Program-made: the position numbers and the translations under genes
Notes under the pieces: generated by a model
The model's input: the letters and a program-made list of their open reading frames with translations, nothing else
Told to the model about the DNA's origin: nothing
Databases searched by the model: none
Assembly (NCBI RefSeq): GCF_040581485.1
Contig: NC_090135.1
Location: 6,937,001 to 7,001,000, forward strand
Length of the DNA: 64,000 nucleotides
Direction: 5' to 3'
DNA from: Linepithema humile
Taxonomy: Eukaryota; Arthropoda; Insecta; Hymenoptera; Formicidae
Part shown: one piece after another, positions 10,247-21,572 of the stretch
How the letters are laid out: the number at the start of each line of letters is the position of its first letter
How positions within the stretch are numbered: position 1 is the stretch's first letter

Positions 10247-11508
10247 TGCCCGGGTATCGGTTTTTCGCTGATGACTTTATTATTATTTTCAAGTCTGATA
10301 TAAAATTGTTGTTTCCCTTTGTTTCATTTTACTGCTCAGTATTCGAGACCGAAAATTATTCACGCGAGATAAAAGTATCATGGTGAACGATCGGGATTCT
10401 ATCGCACCCCCGTGAGTAGTGGAAGGTGCTCGCGGAACCTGGGCGGATTAGTATCGATCTTTCTCAATGTCGTTTCTATCTCGATAGAATTTTAAGGGTG
10501 TAAAAGCGGGGCAATGAGAAAACGCGCTTTCAACGACGTATCCGTCAGGCGCATTATCGAGCGGGGGCGGAGGGGGGGAAGCCGGGAATTACGGTTTCAT
10601 CCATCGTGCTACGACCGAGTCAAAAGAGAGAGATTTCCGGTAATTTCCGCGCCCTAAAACGTTTCCGCCAATGGCGCCGAGATATCGCGGAATAGCGAGT
10701 GTGGCACGACGTGAGTTTCCTAAGGCCGCTGATTTCTATGAACCGTGATTTATCGCCTTTCAGGAGCCCGTTTCACCGCGGCGCGCGGCGACAACGACGA
10801 CGTGATTCGGTACCGAGCGGAGCGTGAATCACTTCAAAAATTCCCGCATCCCGGCGAAAAACGCGCCGCGATTCTCCTCGTTTCGTCATTTTCAAGCGCA
10901 TTGGCCTCTTCGATAAATTTACGTCGCCCTAATATTTATGATATCCATAAATAAATAATTCCAGGACGCGCGCCATTCGAAATGTGTCCGCTGGACGCAT
11001 AAATAATCGACGAGAGAGGATATCCGTTTTGCAAAACGGAACATCCATCGCGCTCGTTGCATGCGCGCGGAGCTGTATCGAAGCTTGTTTTCAGATATAT
11101 TTTAAATAAACAAAGACTGCGAGCAATCGCACGTAACGCGAGGACAAGAGGTGATGTTGAAACGCAAACTGACAAAACCACTCGATTGTTGCTCAATTGA
11201 AGTTAATTGAACGACATTTGCGAAGCGTCAAATTCGCAGAATTTGATACTTTTATTAAGGTGATTTCGTTAATCGACGATAAAAAGCTAACACGATCATA
11301 AATATTAATTTCGTTCTCATAACAACCGTATCGTTGTGCCTTTTATTGCTTTCTCTCTCTCCCTTTGCGTTTACCTTTGGCCGACGAGCAGGAGGGTCGC
11401 CATCCCTTCGTCATTCGCGCACCCTGTTTCAGCCTGGTTGCAGACCTACATCGCCCTTTGCAACTGTTTTCTCTTCAACATTTTTCATTTTGTTATCGCT
11501 GTTCTGCG
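10247..11508. other. Non-coding mosaic with an 18-bp palindrome
   Basis: No gene is supported. A G-rich patch lies near 10563-10578. A perfect 18-bp palindrome, TCCGTTTTGCAAAACGGA, is at 11023-11040, with a further GGAT/ATCC pair (11018-11021 and 11043-11046) outside it. 11200-11320 is AT-rich. Confidence 0.65.
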
Positions 11509-11540
11509 TCTCTCTCTCTCTCTTTCTCTTTCTTTTTCTC
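11509..11540. repeat. Imperfect (TC)n tract
   Basis: About six TC units followed by interrupted TTTC/TTTTTC units. It sits inside overlapping S/F/L-rich frames that I regard as spurious. Confidence 0.85.
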
Positions 11541-13777
11541 TCTGTGTCATCTCGTCCATTTATCCGCCACGTCTATTTATCGCGATTCTTTTTCTTTACT
11601 TTGCTTGCGCTTTCGATTTCTGAGTTAGCTCGTTGGCAATTTTGGTCGAGCGCGATTAAATTTTTCACCCCTTTAGAAAAACGCCGTCGATAAAAACTAT
11701 CGTCGAGCCGTATTCTTGTCCGGCGGGTTTTGTATCGAATGTCTTTTAGCTTGTTGCCGGATCCACGCCGGGAATTTGACAGAATAACGTGGCCCTGCAA
11801 TCAGTCTAATGACAATGGATTAATTAATCACCGCTTTAGAGTGTCACGACGTGTGCGGGCGGAAAGTCGGTCGTTAGGGAGATCGATTTTGAAGCTTCCG
11901 TCCGCGCGCGTTTCGAAAAGTTTTTTTGCGCTCGTCACCCGTGTTTGCATGAATATATTTTACCTCGTAAAATATTTGGATCGCAAAAAAGCAAGAAGAA
12001 ATTTATCACGCTGTGAACATTAATCGTTACATTGGAGATGCGTGTGAATAAAAATTAACATCTCACACTCAAATTCCAAAGTATAAAAAAGCCAAGGACA
12101 ATGTAATTTTTGTTTGTTTGTTCAATTGAGATATTATGTAATTAAGACGCGCAATATTTCAAACCCTAAATTATTGATCTCCGCGGTTTCGCCGGTTTCT
12201 TTGGACCGCGAGGTTTTATACAGAGCACCGAGTGAAGAAAATTGGCCCGCGAGGCGTACGTACTGTTGGCACAAAGAAAGAAGAGCTTCATAAGGTAAGA
12301 CCACGGAATATCTCATAAGATAAACCAATATTATAAATTATTCGGATCCATTTCAAGGAGCCGGCAAAGGCGAGGCTCCCAGCGAGCGATGGCTTCCGCA
12401 TAATGCGAAATGGCATAATAACTGGCACGGCGGCGACCTTCCATCAGCCGCTGCCATCTTGAATTTACGGAAAAATTATCTTATCGCCTCGCTTCTCATC
12501 TCGCGGCGCGAAATGAATCCCGGCCATTTTCGAAGGCGCATTCGCCGCTCGCGTCGGACGAGGACGGCAGAGCCCGGAGCGTAAGAGAAGCGAGATCGTG
12601 GAAACATATAAATTTCGTCGGCCGGTCCTCTATCATCCCGCGACGTATCTCAAATGAATATAAACCGCCGCTCGAAAAGTGACGCGCTCGTAAGAGAGGA
12701 GGACAGTCTCTATAAGTTGTCGGGGTGGAGAATGTACAGCGCCGCCGTGCATCCGACAATTTTGCATTGCGCATCGAGGCGCCAACGATCCCACGGCGAC
12801 TGTAACGAATCGCCGGACACCGAAGTGGCTTCTGTCTCGCGCACGAAAGCGGTTCTAAGACCTTTAGACACTGCGGACGCTGTTGCGGTGAATGCACATT
12901 GAACGGCATTCAGTTAACTACGGGCCAAGCCTCGCCTCTCTCGCGGCGCCGCATAAGGGAGGGAGGATTTCTCAAGATAGATCCTGCGGAGAGGTCGGTC
13001 AATGCCGCCACAACACCGCAAGGCTCAACTCGGATGGTCGCATGGGGATTTGGGGTTTAACGTTGGTCAGGTTGCACCAACAAGCCTCGAAACCTTATCT
13101 CGAAATCGCCGCGATCTCTCGTGCTGCGCCCGGGCTATCCCGGAGGATCGTCCCTAACAGCTGCTCCGGTTCGCCGCGATTAACGACGGCTTATAAAACC
13201 AATGTTCCTCCGTCTCAAATTAGGGACGAAGTACGATCGGTCGCCGCGAAACTTTCCGCCGGATCTGCAAATTAGATCTGTATCGTGCTCGGGGGATGCC
13301 TTAATTACACGGCTGCCGGGCTCGTCGCTCGTAGTTTTCGTTAACTACCGCGTTACGGATTATCGAAAGTAGTCGGAACTTTACGGCGTGGCCGCGCGAC
13401 AAAGCGATCCCTCGCGCGGCTCTCCGCCGGGATACGGCCGAGCGTACGACGCGCCGTCCGGAATCTGATTAATCTCCGCGAACCGATTCAGGGTTAACGG
13501 TAAATATTGTCCTTGCGCCCGGCACTTTTGTAGCCCTTGACGCCGTGCGAGAGCTTTGAGTACACCGGGAAGTAGCGAACGGCTGATTAAACAGTACGGC
13601 GCGTGTACCGCCTCGAGTAATTAAAGAGCCTCTCCCGCGCCGGGCTTCGAGCACGCCGAATAAACTTCGTATCCCGGTTGCCGGCAACGAAAGGTATCCA
13701 TCGGCTGCAAAGACTGCGGTGTCTATCTGGCTCCTCCCCCTCATTCTCCATCACCTCATCCTGCCCTATCGCACGTA
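11541..13777. other. Non-coding mosaic DNA, nothing recognised
   Basis: AT-rich around 12030-12180, GC-rich around 12360-13480. Frames of up to 137 codons occur on both strands at 12.5-13.3 kb, with no recognisable domain or convincing splice context. Confidence 0.65.
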
Positions 13778-13799
13778 CTCTCTCTCTCTCTCTCTCTCT
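13778..13799. repeat. (CT)11 microsatellite
   Basis: Eleven perfect CT units, within a longer pyrimidine-rich stretch from about 13730 to 13830. Confidence 0.97.
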
Positions 13800-13835
13800 T
13801 TGTCACTTTTGCTCCTCTTCTTCTTACTCGTGCTT

Positions 13836-13854
13836 GCGCGCGCGCGCGCGCGCG
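13836..13854. repeat. (GC)9 tract
   Basis: Nine alternating GC units just 36 bases after the (CT)11 tract. The pair combines a potential H-DNA tract with a potential Z-DNA tract. Confidence 0.95.
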
Positions 13855-16800
13855 AGAAGTTGGATTAGATAAGTTTGCCGTTTAGCTAGCTGCGGATGGG
13901 TTTGGCTTAGCTGATTCGTGCCGAGTCTCTCCGGTTTCGGTTTTGTTTGATTTGCCTCGGTTTGGCATGAGGAGCGGAATCTGTCTCTCTTTCTCTTCGA
14001 CTAGCGCCGCCGCTCAAGTGGTCTCCGACTGCTATTGGCTTCAGCCTCGCCGCGAGTTTTCGCCTGCGAACTTTCGACTTGACGAATTCCCCCTCCCCCC
14101 CGCTTCTGGCCCCGGCGATACGCTGCATTCAATCTCCTATACCGATACCGTGGAGGCCGCATTGCGCGGCTCATGGTGTCCCCGAGTTTCCTCGATCCTT
14201 CGAATTGACCGGGCGTGTGAAACGAAGTCGCCCGCTCGCCCCGTCGCGGATATAGAGTGTGATTTGGGTTTCAGCGGCTCGAACTTTCCAGCTTTTCCAC
14301 GGTGACCGTCACCGACACCGTTTCCGTGCACGACCGGGAGAATGTAAATGCCGGCCCCCGTTGTTCCGGCTCCTCTCAGTTTGTGGATGATACTATCGAA
14401 ACTTTGCAATTGCAAGCACGGCTTTGCATGCGCGGCGTGACAGTCATCGGTGAGATGGACGTTGCGCGGGCAAGACATTGTTTCGCGGAATGTGAAACAT
14501 GCAGGCGGTGGAAAGAGAAACGAAAACGATTCTTTTTCTTTTAGAAAAATGTAAAACTATTCTTCGCTCATGTTTGCCGTAAAAGTGCAACAAAACAAAA
14601 TACAAAGACTCGGCGTTTTTATGCGGCAGAAAATACGAATGAGAATACCGCTGCCACTTTCTACTGAATATCGACCTTAGAATAATATTCGCGAATTCGC
14701 CATTATTTCGAACGAATAAGATTTGATTAGCAAAAGCGCCGGGGGGGCGCGATTAATTAATCTCACGATCGAGCGGGCAATTTTCTCGATCTCAAAGGCA
14801 GCCGTATGTAATTCACGAAAGAACAGGAGCTCCAGTCGGCTGTCGAGGATCGCTCCATGCTAACTAATTCCCGTGTGGTAGATTTTACCGGAAGATGTCG
14901 ACTTAATTTCCCGGTCCCCCGAGTAATTTGTTCCGGATAGCGGCGGGCATTAAGTAGATGTAGACCCATCCAGGCCCCACGACACAGTGGCTTCTCCCTT
15001 CTTATGTCTCTTCGCGCTTCCGTACGAAGAGAGTTTCGACGCGTCCGCACGAGTGAGGGCGAACGATAGCGGGGAGTAATTTTACGGGGGCCGAACAGCC
15101 CGCCTTACCGTGACCTCTCTTCCGCGGGACCATCTTCTCGTCCATCCCTTATCTCACTTTATCCGCTTTATCCGTCTCACTCGCTCCTGCTCCGCCCGTC
15201 ATCACCTCGGGCTTTTTTCCCTTCTCGTATAAGAGTTTAAGTGGTTATTTTCTCCGGAGATATGGAACGACGAGCGATGAAAACCCCCCGCAGCTACATC
15301 CGCAACCGCCCGTGTCCTTACCGCAAACAGGTGAAGACAGCACGTGTCGGCGGCGCGTTCACCTACACGTAGAGCGAGAATGTTACGCGAGATAGGGATA
15401 ACATTTCGTGTCCTTGCCGCGGTCTGAAAATACTTCGCGCAGTCCTCGACGCGACGTCGTCTCGGTTGACGTTGTCGCAGCACGATGAAATGTAAAGCTA
15501 CGAGCTACGCTCGAGAAGGATTTGTGAGAAACGTCGCGTAAGTGCATAAGATGTAGTGTTTGCGGATCCCTCGCGTGACGATGTGTTATTGTTGTTTTCG
15601 TCATTGAGACATTTTTATGTTCACATTATCTCGGTTGGCGGTCTGTAATAATATCGTTGTATTGTAATGAAACGACCGAGGCTACGTCGAAGCCCATTAA
15701 ATCTTGTTGACGAGAAGGTCGACCGATATTTACTTAGCATAATTACTCGCTTGTAGGTCGAACGCTATCGTAACGAATCTCTTGAGGTGATGATAAAGCG
15801 CGAGCGGAAGGGACCTAACGTGGGTGAGAGCGAGACGACGCGAGAGAAGCCCCTTATCGGGTTCGCAGTCGCCGTTAATTAGAAGGTTTACGGCGGAAGC
15901 CGATGGTCGGATGAGGAAGAAGTAGGGTGGAAACGCTCGAGGGCCGCCCGTTCGGCTAAAACACACTCATTGGCGAAAGGTTCGTAGTTAGGCCGTGAAA
16001 CCGAGAGCTCTCGCTCTCTCGCTGTTCCGCGAGCGTTAAAGTTAATAATAAAGAACGCAGCCCGCGCGCAACCGAACGCCCGTCATCGAGGTCGGTAATA
16101 ACCAAGCATTTCGCCTGCAAAACTAATTCCTCCATCGGCATAATAGCAAGGTCGCACGCTAAATCGTTAACGGAGCCGACTTCGTCCTTGTTCGCTGTAC
16201 GTGCACACACACGTGTGTTATGCTACGGCAGATACTGGTTATGATCGTTTTTATCGTTTCCGCAAACGACTTTTGCATCTCGTCGTATACATTTATGCAG
16301 ATTCTCATTGAGTTAATGTTGGAAAGATTGTTGCGTTCTATTTTGGATTTGAAAAATTTGTATTATTCTTAGCGAAAGATAAAATGTCGAGACATTTCCC
16401 TAACGTTTGTGAAATTAGAAACGATTTAAAATTCTTCAAGAATGTCGTAACTACAAAGAAGTGCGTGGATACATCTTTATGCATCTTGTATAACGTCTAC
16501 GTGGAATAAGGGAGCTTTTACTTTCCTCGCTCATAATTCTGTTTGACTTCATGTCCTCGGGAAATAGTATTAAAAGTGGAAAACTCGATAATCGTCTTAT
16601 TCTTAACTAGAAATACGATGGAGAACGAAGACTACAAACTATCGCGATAAAAAGTTCTTAGAAAACCGTATTTATGCGAGTTTTGCGCCGACTTTACACC
16701 GATGGGAGTTTCAGTTTTTAACATTATCCAGGTTACAGCGCGCGATGCCGGGGAGCATTAGAAACTTTGAAGATCGCGACGTCTGCGCGGATTTACCATC

Positions 16801-16935
16801 ACCGTTACATTTTAATATTTTACAGCAAGCGCGGACGGCGTATTATTCATAGCGTGCGCATAATGCGTATTCATGACGGCGAATGATTAATTCGATTATT
16901 ACGGCGGGAGTATCGACAAGTGCATCACTGTCACC
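13855..16935. other. Non-coding mosaic DNA, nothing recognised
   Basis: 13.9-14.5 kb and 14.9-16.1 kb are GC-rich with overlapping frames up to 120 codons and no domain. An ATGTAAAT word is at 14342-14349. 16220-16660 is AT-rich and stop-dense. No RNA gene is seen. Confidence 0.65.
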
Positions 16936-16960
16936 CGTCGCCGTCGCCGTCGTCGCCGCC
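16936..16960. repeat. Imperfect (GTCGCC)n repeat
   Basis: CGTCGC hexamers degenerate into CGTCGTCGCCGCC. It is the same sequence type as the tracts at 6.86, 24.82, 29.0, 40.6 and 45.43 kb. Confidence 0.85.
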
Positions 16961-17928
16961 GGCCGAGGAGTAATTAGAGACCGCGCGTTTCAAAACGCGT
17001 CTGGTTTCTTGCATATTAACACGGCTTGCCGCGCGGAGGCAGGAACGTTAATAATCACTTAACGGGCTTTAAAGTTGCATCGTGCCAACCTGGCTGGGAG
17101 CTTAGTTTTGTTCGAGATTTATGGGCCGCGCGCAGTTTCGAGAATACTCCGGTGGTGTTAGAGGTATACACGCGCCGCCATTTCGGGAGAGCCCGGTTTT
17201 CACCGTAGCTCCGGCGGAGTACGCACCGGAACATTCATCGGGATTAGTAGCGGCGTCGGTGCCACGTGTACGTACTTACCGGGACCACGAGCCAGGTACC
17301 GGCTATTAATTTTCACGTGTGCGAAAGGAGCCTGGCGATAGTAAAATTGTTGGCGATGTAACGCGCGCTTGTAGCGTTAAAAATTGTTGCAGAAATCAAT
17401 GAGATTTTATAGCGTGTGCGCCGCGGTGTGTGTTTTCTGTGTATTATATACATCCTGCGTTTCACTGGAAAACCTTTCAGAATTTACAGTTTATGTACAA
17501 AAATATCCTTGAAATGGTTCAAACATGTTTTTGCAACACTCCCACGACTGTTTGCCTCCGGGCTCTCTCGACGCGACGGCATTTCGAGGAGCGCGTATTT
17601 ACTTTATCGGAGGAAGGAAGGCTGACTGCGTGGGTACATCAAAACGAATGCCATGCAGATCGCCGGGGTCTCCACATCGTCCCCTTTCGACACTGCACAA
17701 TGCGTCTTGAGAATTCAACGAGTACCGCAAAAAGAGTCCCCGCGGATGACATTTGCGTTGGGAGAAAGTCACGGTTTCGTCGGCTGCGCGTTTCACATGG
17801 ATGTGAGATGATGCATCGCGGACCGGTTAGGTAAACGTTGCATTTGCATCTAAAAGAGTCTGCCAGTAGTTTATATGAAAATGTAAAATGAAACAGTATT
17901 TCACATTGGATCCCTTCCGCGCAACGTT
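16961..17928. other. Non-coding mixed DNA
   Basis: Small overlapping frames only, up to 134 codons at 17430-17834, with no recognised domain. An ATTTGCAT octamer lies at 17842-17849. Confidence 0.65.
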
Positions 17929-18018
17929 CTCTTTCTTTCTCTTCTTTCTCCTTTCCTTTTTCGCCCTTTTCTCTCTTCCCTCCCGATCTCTCTCTCCCTC
18001 TCTCTCTCTCTCTCTTCT
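17929..18018. repeat. Pyrimidine tract ending in (TC)n
   Basis: About 90 bases that are nearly all C and T, broken by two single G residues, ending in a (TC)n run near 17998-18014. Possible triplex-forming DNA. Confidence 0.9.
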
Positions 18019-20068
18019 AAGCTGCTCGGCGAGCACTGTCTGCACGAACTGCACCACAAACGCAGTCGGTAGAATCAATTTTCTTCCTTCGCTGGGAGAA
18101 ATTGGAAGGTTACCACAAATATTTGCCCAGACCTATTAAAGGCACGCAACGCACCGTGCTGCGAGAAACGATTGGCTGTTCGCGATCGATTATCGCCGAT
18201 CGATATCTTCGCGTGGGATTTCTGCCGGACGTTTATCGAAACATAGGATATATCGTAATGTGATATCTCTCTTTCCCCTCGTTCGACTCGCCGGCCGCGT
18301 GTTGACAGTGTAGGAAGGATGAAATATCGCCGTGAAGAAAATTCATCCGCTGAGCAGCACCGGAATGGAAACACTTTGCGTACACCTCAAAGTACACCCA
18401 GATGCACCTAGGTCGAGAAATGGAGTCGTTACCGGCGAGACACCATCTGTTCCCGGCAGAAATTTCATCCCCGCGTAAAAAAAGCGAGCGCGGGGGATCG
18501 AGAAGGGATGGATATAGCTGGCTGCTACACGATGACCCGACAAAATGTTGTTGGCTCTCTGTATAGCACCGCGGTAAATCCACCGGTTCGTTGGGTGCTA
18601 CCTGATCCGAACCAAGTGGCGGATTTACTCGTGGGCTCTAAGAGGCGATAACTTGCGGTTATGTTATCGGAATTGCACTTTAACGCGCAACCATCGGAGC
18701 GCGAATCACCAGTACCTCATAAGAGAAAATGTGACAGGACTCGTCGTTTGTGTCGATAAATCAATATTTTCCTCGAATCGCGCACACAGTCGCGTAATCG
18801 TCACTAATATGGATGATTAATGAAAGAAGTTTAGACGTATTAATTAATATTAACGTCGATTGTCAATAATATTAATCGATACTCAACTCTACAACTCTAT
18901 CCATCTCGAGTCTCTCTTTCCTTTTTAATTTGCATAAATTTCTGAAATCCGTTCTCAAGAGATAGGGTCGTTAAAGCGCGATGTGTTTAACCTCGCGACG
19001 CAAGCGGAACGCAGATATCGTTGAAGTTAACCGGGACAGATAATGCGCGCATTTAACAAGCATAATTGGGAGATGGCGTAGAAAAATAGTGAATGGAACG
19101 CAAAGTGGGTATACGAGAGGTGGGAGATCTCTCCGCTGCCCCTTGTCGACCGTAGCAGGAATGACCCTCTATTACCCAAAAGCGCCCGAGGTAGCGCGGG
19201 CGAGAGAGCGACTTTGATAACGCGCTTAACTAAGCGACTAAACGGATGTAAATCTATGCAGATTGCCTGCTGACAAAAATCTCGCGCACTCGAGAGTCGC
19301 GCGGGCTCGTCGCGTCTGCTCTCCGACTCGGCGGTAGTTTCCTGCAGGCGAAGAGCACTTAAAGGACACCCTTGGGACGAATTAGGTCGCTAATGGCGCG
19401 TCGTCGGGTCGCGATAGGTACCAACTTCGAGACGCTTCTCGTTGTTTAACGACACCACGTCTATTCCACGTCCCGCAATACTCCCGCGAATCCGCAGCGT
19501 CGCATTTGATTTCCGCGTCTCCGCTTCCGCTTTCCGGGGGAATTCGCGCGCGAATTATGGTCGTCGTGAGGGCTCGGCGGTATGCGCAAGAGAGTGACGT
19601 TACTCAAGTATAGTGTAGCGTGAGCTCCGCGAGTTCGAGTTTCGGGGAAGCGCATATTTCCCGCCGATCTCGTCAGCGTCTCGCGCGCGATTAAGCGCGA
19701 GCCGGAGAAGGAGGTTCCTTTGTCCCGGCGAAATAAAGGGCACCGCGAATCGACGGTTTTTCCCACGGGATCCAGATCCTAGGTGATCTGGGTTTAATTG
19801 GCAATCCACTAGGGAGAAAGGGCGCCGCGGTGTACCGGCCGACGAAATAAAACGGCCGCCGGCAACCATAGATACCCGACGCCCAACCTAACTCGACGGC
19901 TCGTTCGTATTGGCTCGTGTGGGCGTGAGAAAGAAAGGGAGCGAGGGGAAGAGAGAGTCGGACCGGATAACAAAACCCGTGCAATGTAAATGTATGTAGA
20001 TTGGTCGCTCTTTTTGCGGCACTGTGTGTGCAATCTAGCACCGTGGCATTCTCCAACCCTCCTCCACC
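18019..20068. other. Non-coding mosaic DNA, nothing recognised
   Basis: Mixed composition with an AT-rich patch at 18730-18950 containing an ATTTGCAT octamer (18928-18935). ATGTAAAT words are at 19246-19253 and 19984-19991. Overlapping minus-strand frames at 19.5-20.1 kb (up to 121 codons) have no domain I know. Confidence 0.65.
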
Positions 20069-20138
20069 CTCTCTCTCTCTCTCTCACTCTGTTCCGTCCC
20101 TTCTCGCTTCCACGCGTGCCCTTTCTCTCTCTCTCTTC
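20069..20138. repeat. Two (CT)n tracts
   Basis: (CT)8 at about 20069-20085 and a shorter (TC)n at 20124-20136, within pyrimidine-rich sequence. Confidence 0.92.
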
Positions 20139-20139
20139 T

Positions 20140-21470
20140 CGTCTCCTCCGTTCTTTTGCCCTCGCTCGCTCTTTCTCACTGTCTCCGAATAATCACCTCC
20201 TCTGGTAATTATACCCTCTCCTATCGCTGACTCCCGGGCCCTTGATTTATGCCGCTTTGTTCGCTGACATCTAACGATCTCTAACGTTGCATATCCGCAT
20301 TTGCCCCCGACGCTTTCCCAATGCTAGAATCGCCAACAGCGGCAGCTACCAGCGCCCGCCGTCATCGCACCTATCGGAATGCGATCATTCATCTGCGCGG
20401 TAACGCTAAGCGGCATCGCGCCGTTAAACGCGCCCCGCTTTATTCCACTTGGAAACGTGTCCCGCATTCGGACACGACGGCGCAATGTGCAGCCGTGATA
20501 TACCGTGAACGGATGTTGGAGCCATGCGATATCAGTCAGCCCCTGCGAATTAAATTGCCCAGACTTATCGTTTATTCATACGAAAAATACAGACTCAGAT
20601 GCCTCGCGTCGCGGAAACGTTACGCTCCTACACGTGTACGCGTTATCTTTAATATTCCGATAAAAATTCACCGCCGCTGTATTCGATCGATTTTTTTTTT
20701 TTTTTTTTACAACGCTTGCGATTTTATGCATTCTCGCGTGTGATAATTAAATCTCAATAATTTTAATCGTTCGACGATTCCTATTCCTCGTCTTGCCGTA
20801 CATTCACCGTCTCTCGGGCGAGACATCGATTTTTCAAAGCGCGGGAGACTAACGAGCACTGCACGTGACGCGAAAATAAGTTGTCGCCGGTCTTTCTCAG
20901 TAGGCAGAGCGTTTCGCCTGCACTACGACGGGAACCGAGATGATATGACGCCGGTTCATTAATAAAACCTCGATCTAGGAGAAGTCTAGCGCGAGAGAGA
21001 GAGAGATCGAAACTCGAGGATTCAACCCGGTAATCGGCAAATAAACGACGTGGACGCGCAGGCTAACAGTAATAACGCGCGCAAGTGGGTTAATCCATCA
21101 CTGATATCGGTGGAAGCTATATTAATGGCCGAGCACTCCCGCTGACTGCAAGAAACGATCATAATGAAGTAAGTGGCCTACCGTGGAATCGTTCATCACG
21201 GATTGCGATTAAACTTTCGGTGTTTGAATTGTCTGCGAAGGAAGAAATCTAACATGGATAATTGCGTTTAAGTAATGCAACGTAAGAAAACTGCGCTTAA
21301 ATTCTAATATAATTTTTTCGTATTTTGCAATCGTATTACTTTTATTAAATTTTTCTACTGCTCACAATTGTGTGGATTTAAAAGCTTAAGCTTTCTTTTA
21401 TTAATCGCAGAGAAATAATAAAAAGAATATTGTCTTTTATATACAAGCGCTCGCAAAATGCTTCTTTCAA
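20140..21470. other. Non-coding mosaic with T18 and (GA)7
   Basis: T18 lies at 20691-20708 and (GA)7 at 20993-21006. A 140-codon plus-strand frame at 20321-20743 has no recognised domain and runs through the T18 as poly-F. A tRNA A-box-like word near 20898 was examined and rejected. 21220-21430 is AT-rich. Confidence 0.65.
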
Positions 21471-21490
21471 TCTCTCTCTCTCTCTCTCTC
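21471..21490. repeat. (TC)10 microsatellite
   Basis: Ten perfect TC units, followed 68 bases later by a T15 run (21558-21572). Confidence 0.97.
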
Positions 21491-21572
21491 ACGATTCTAC
21501 GACTTTATTTTATCGGACTGTTGCTGGCACGAACAGTGCCATCGAAAAATCGTTCTGTTTTTTTTTTTTTTT

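Noticed and set aside
20885..20970. tRNA-like A-box (CTCAGTAGGCAGAGC) with a GGTTCATTAAT downstream
   Set aside because: The B-box is poor, no acceptor stem closes, and no anticodon arm fits. Not a tRNA.
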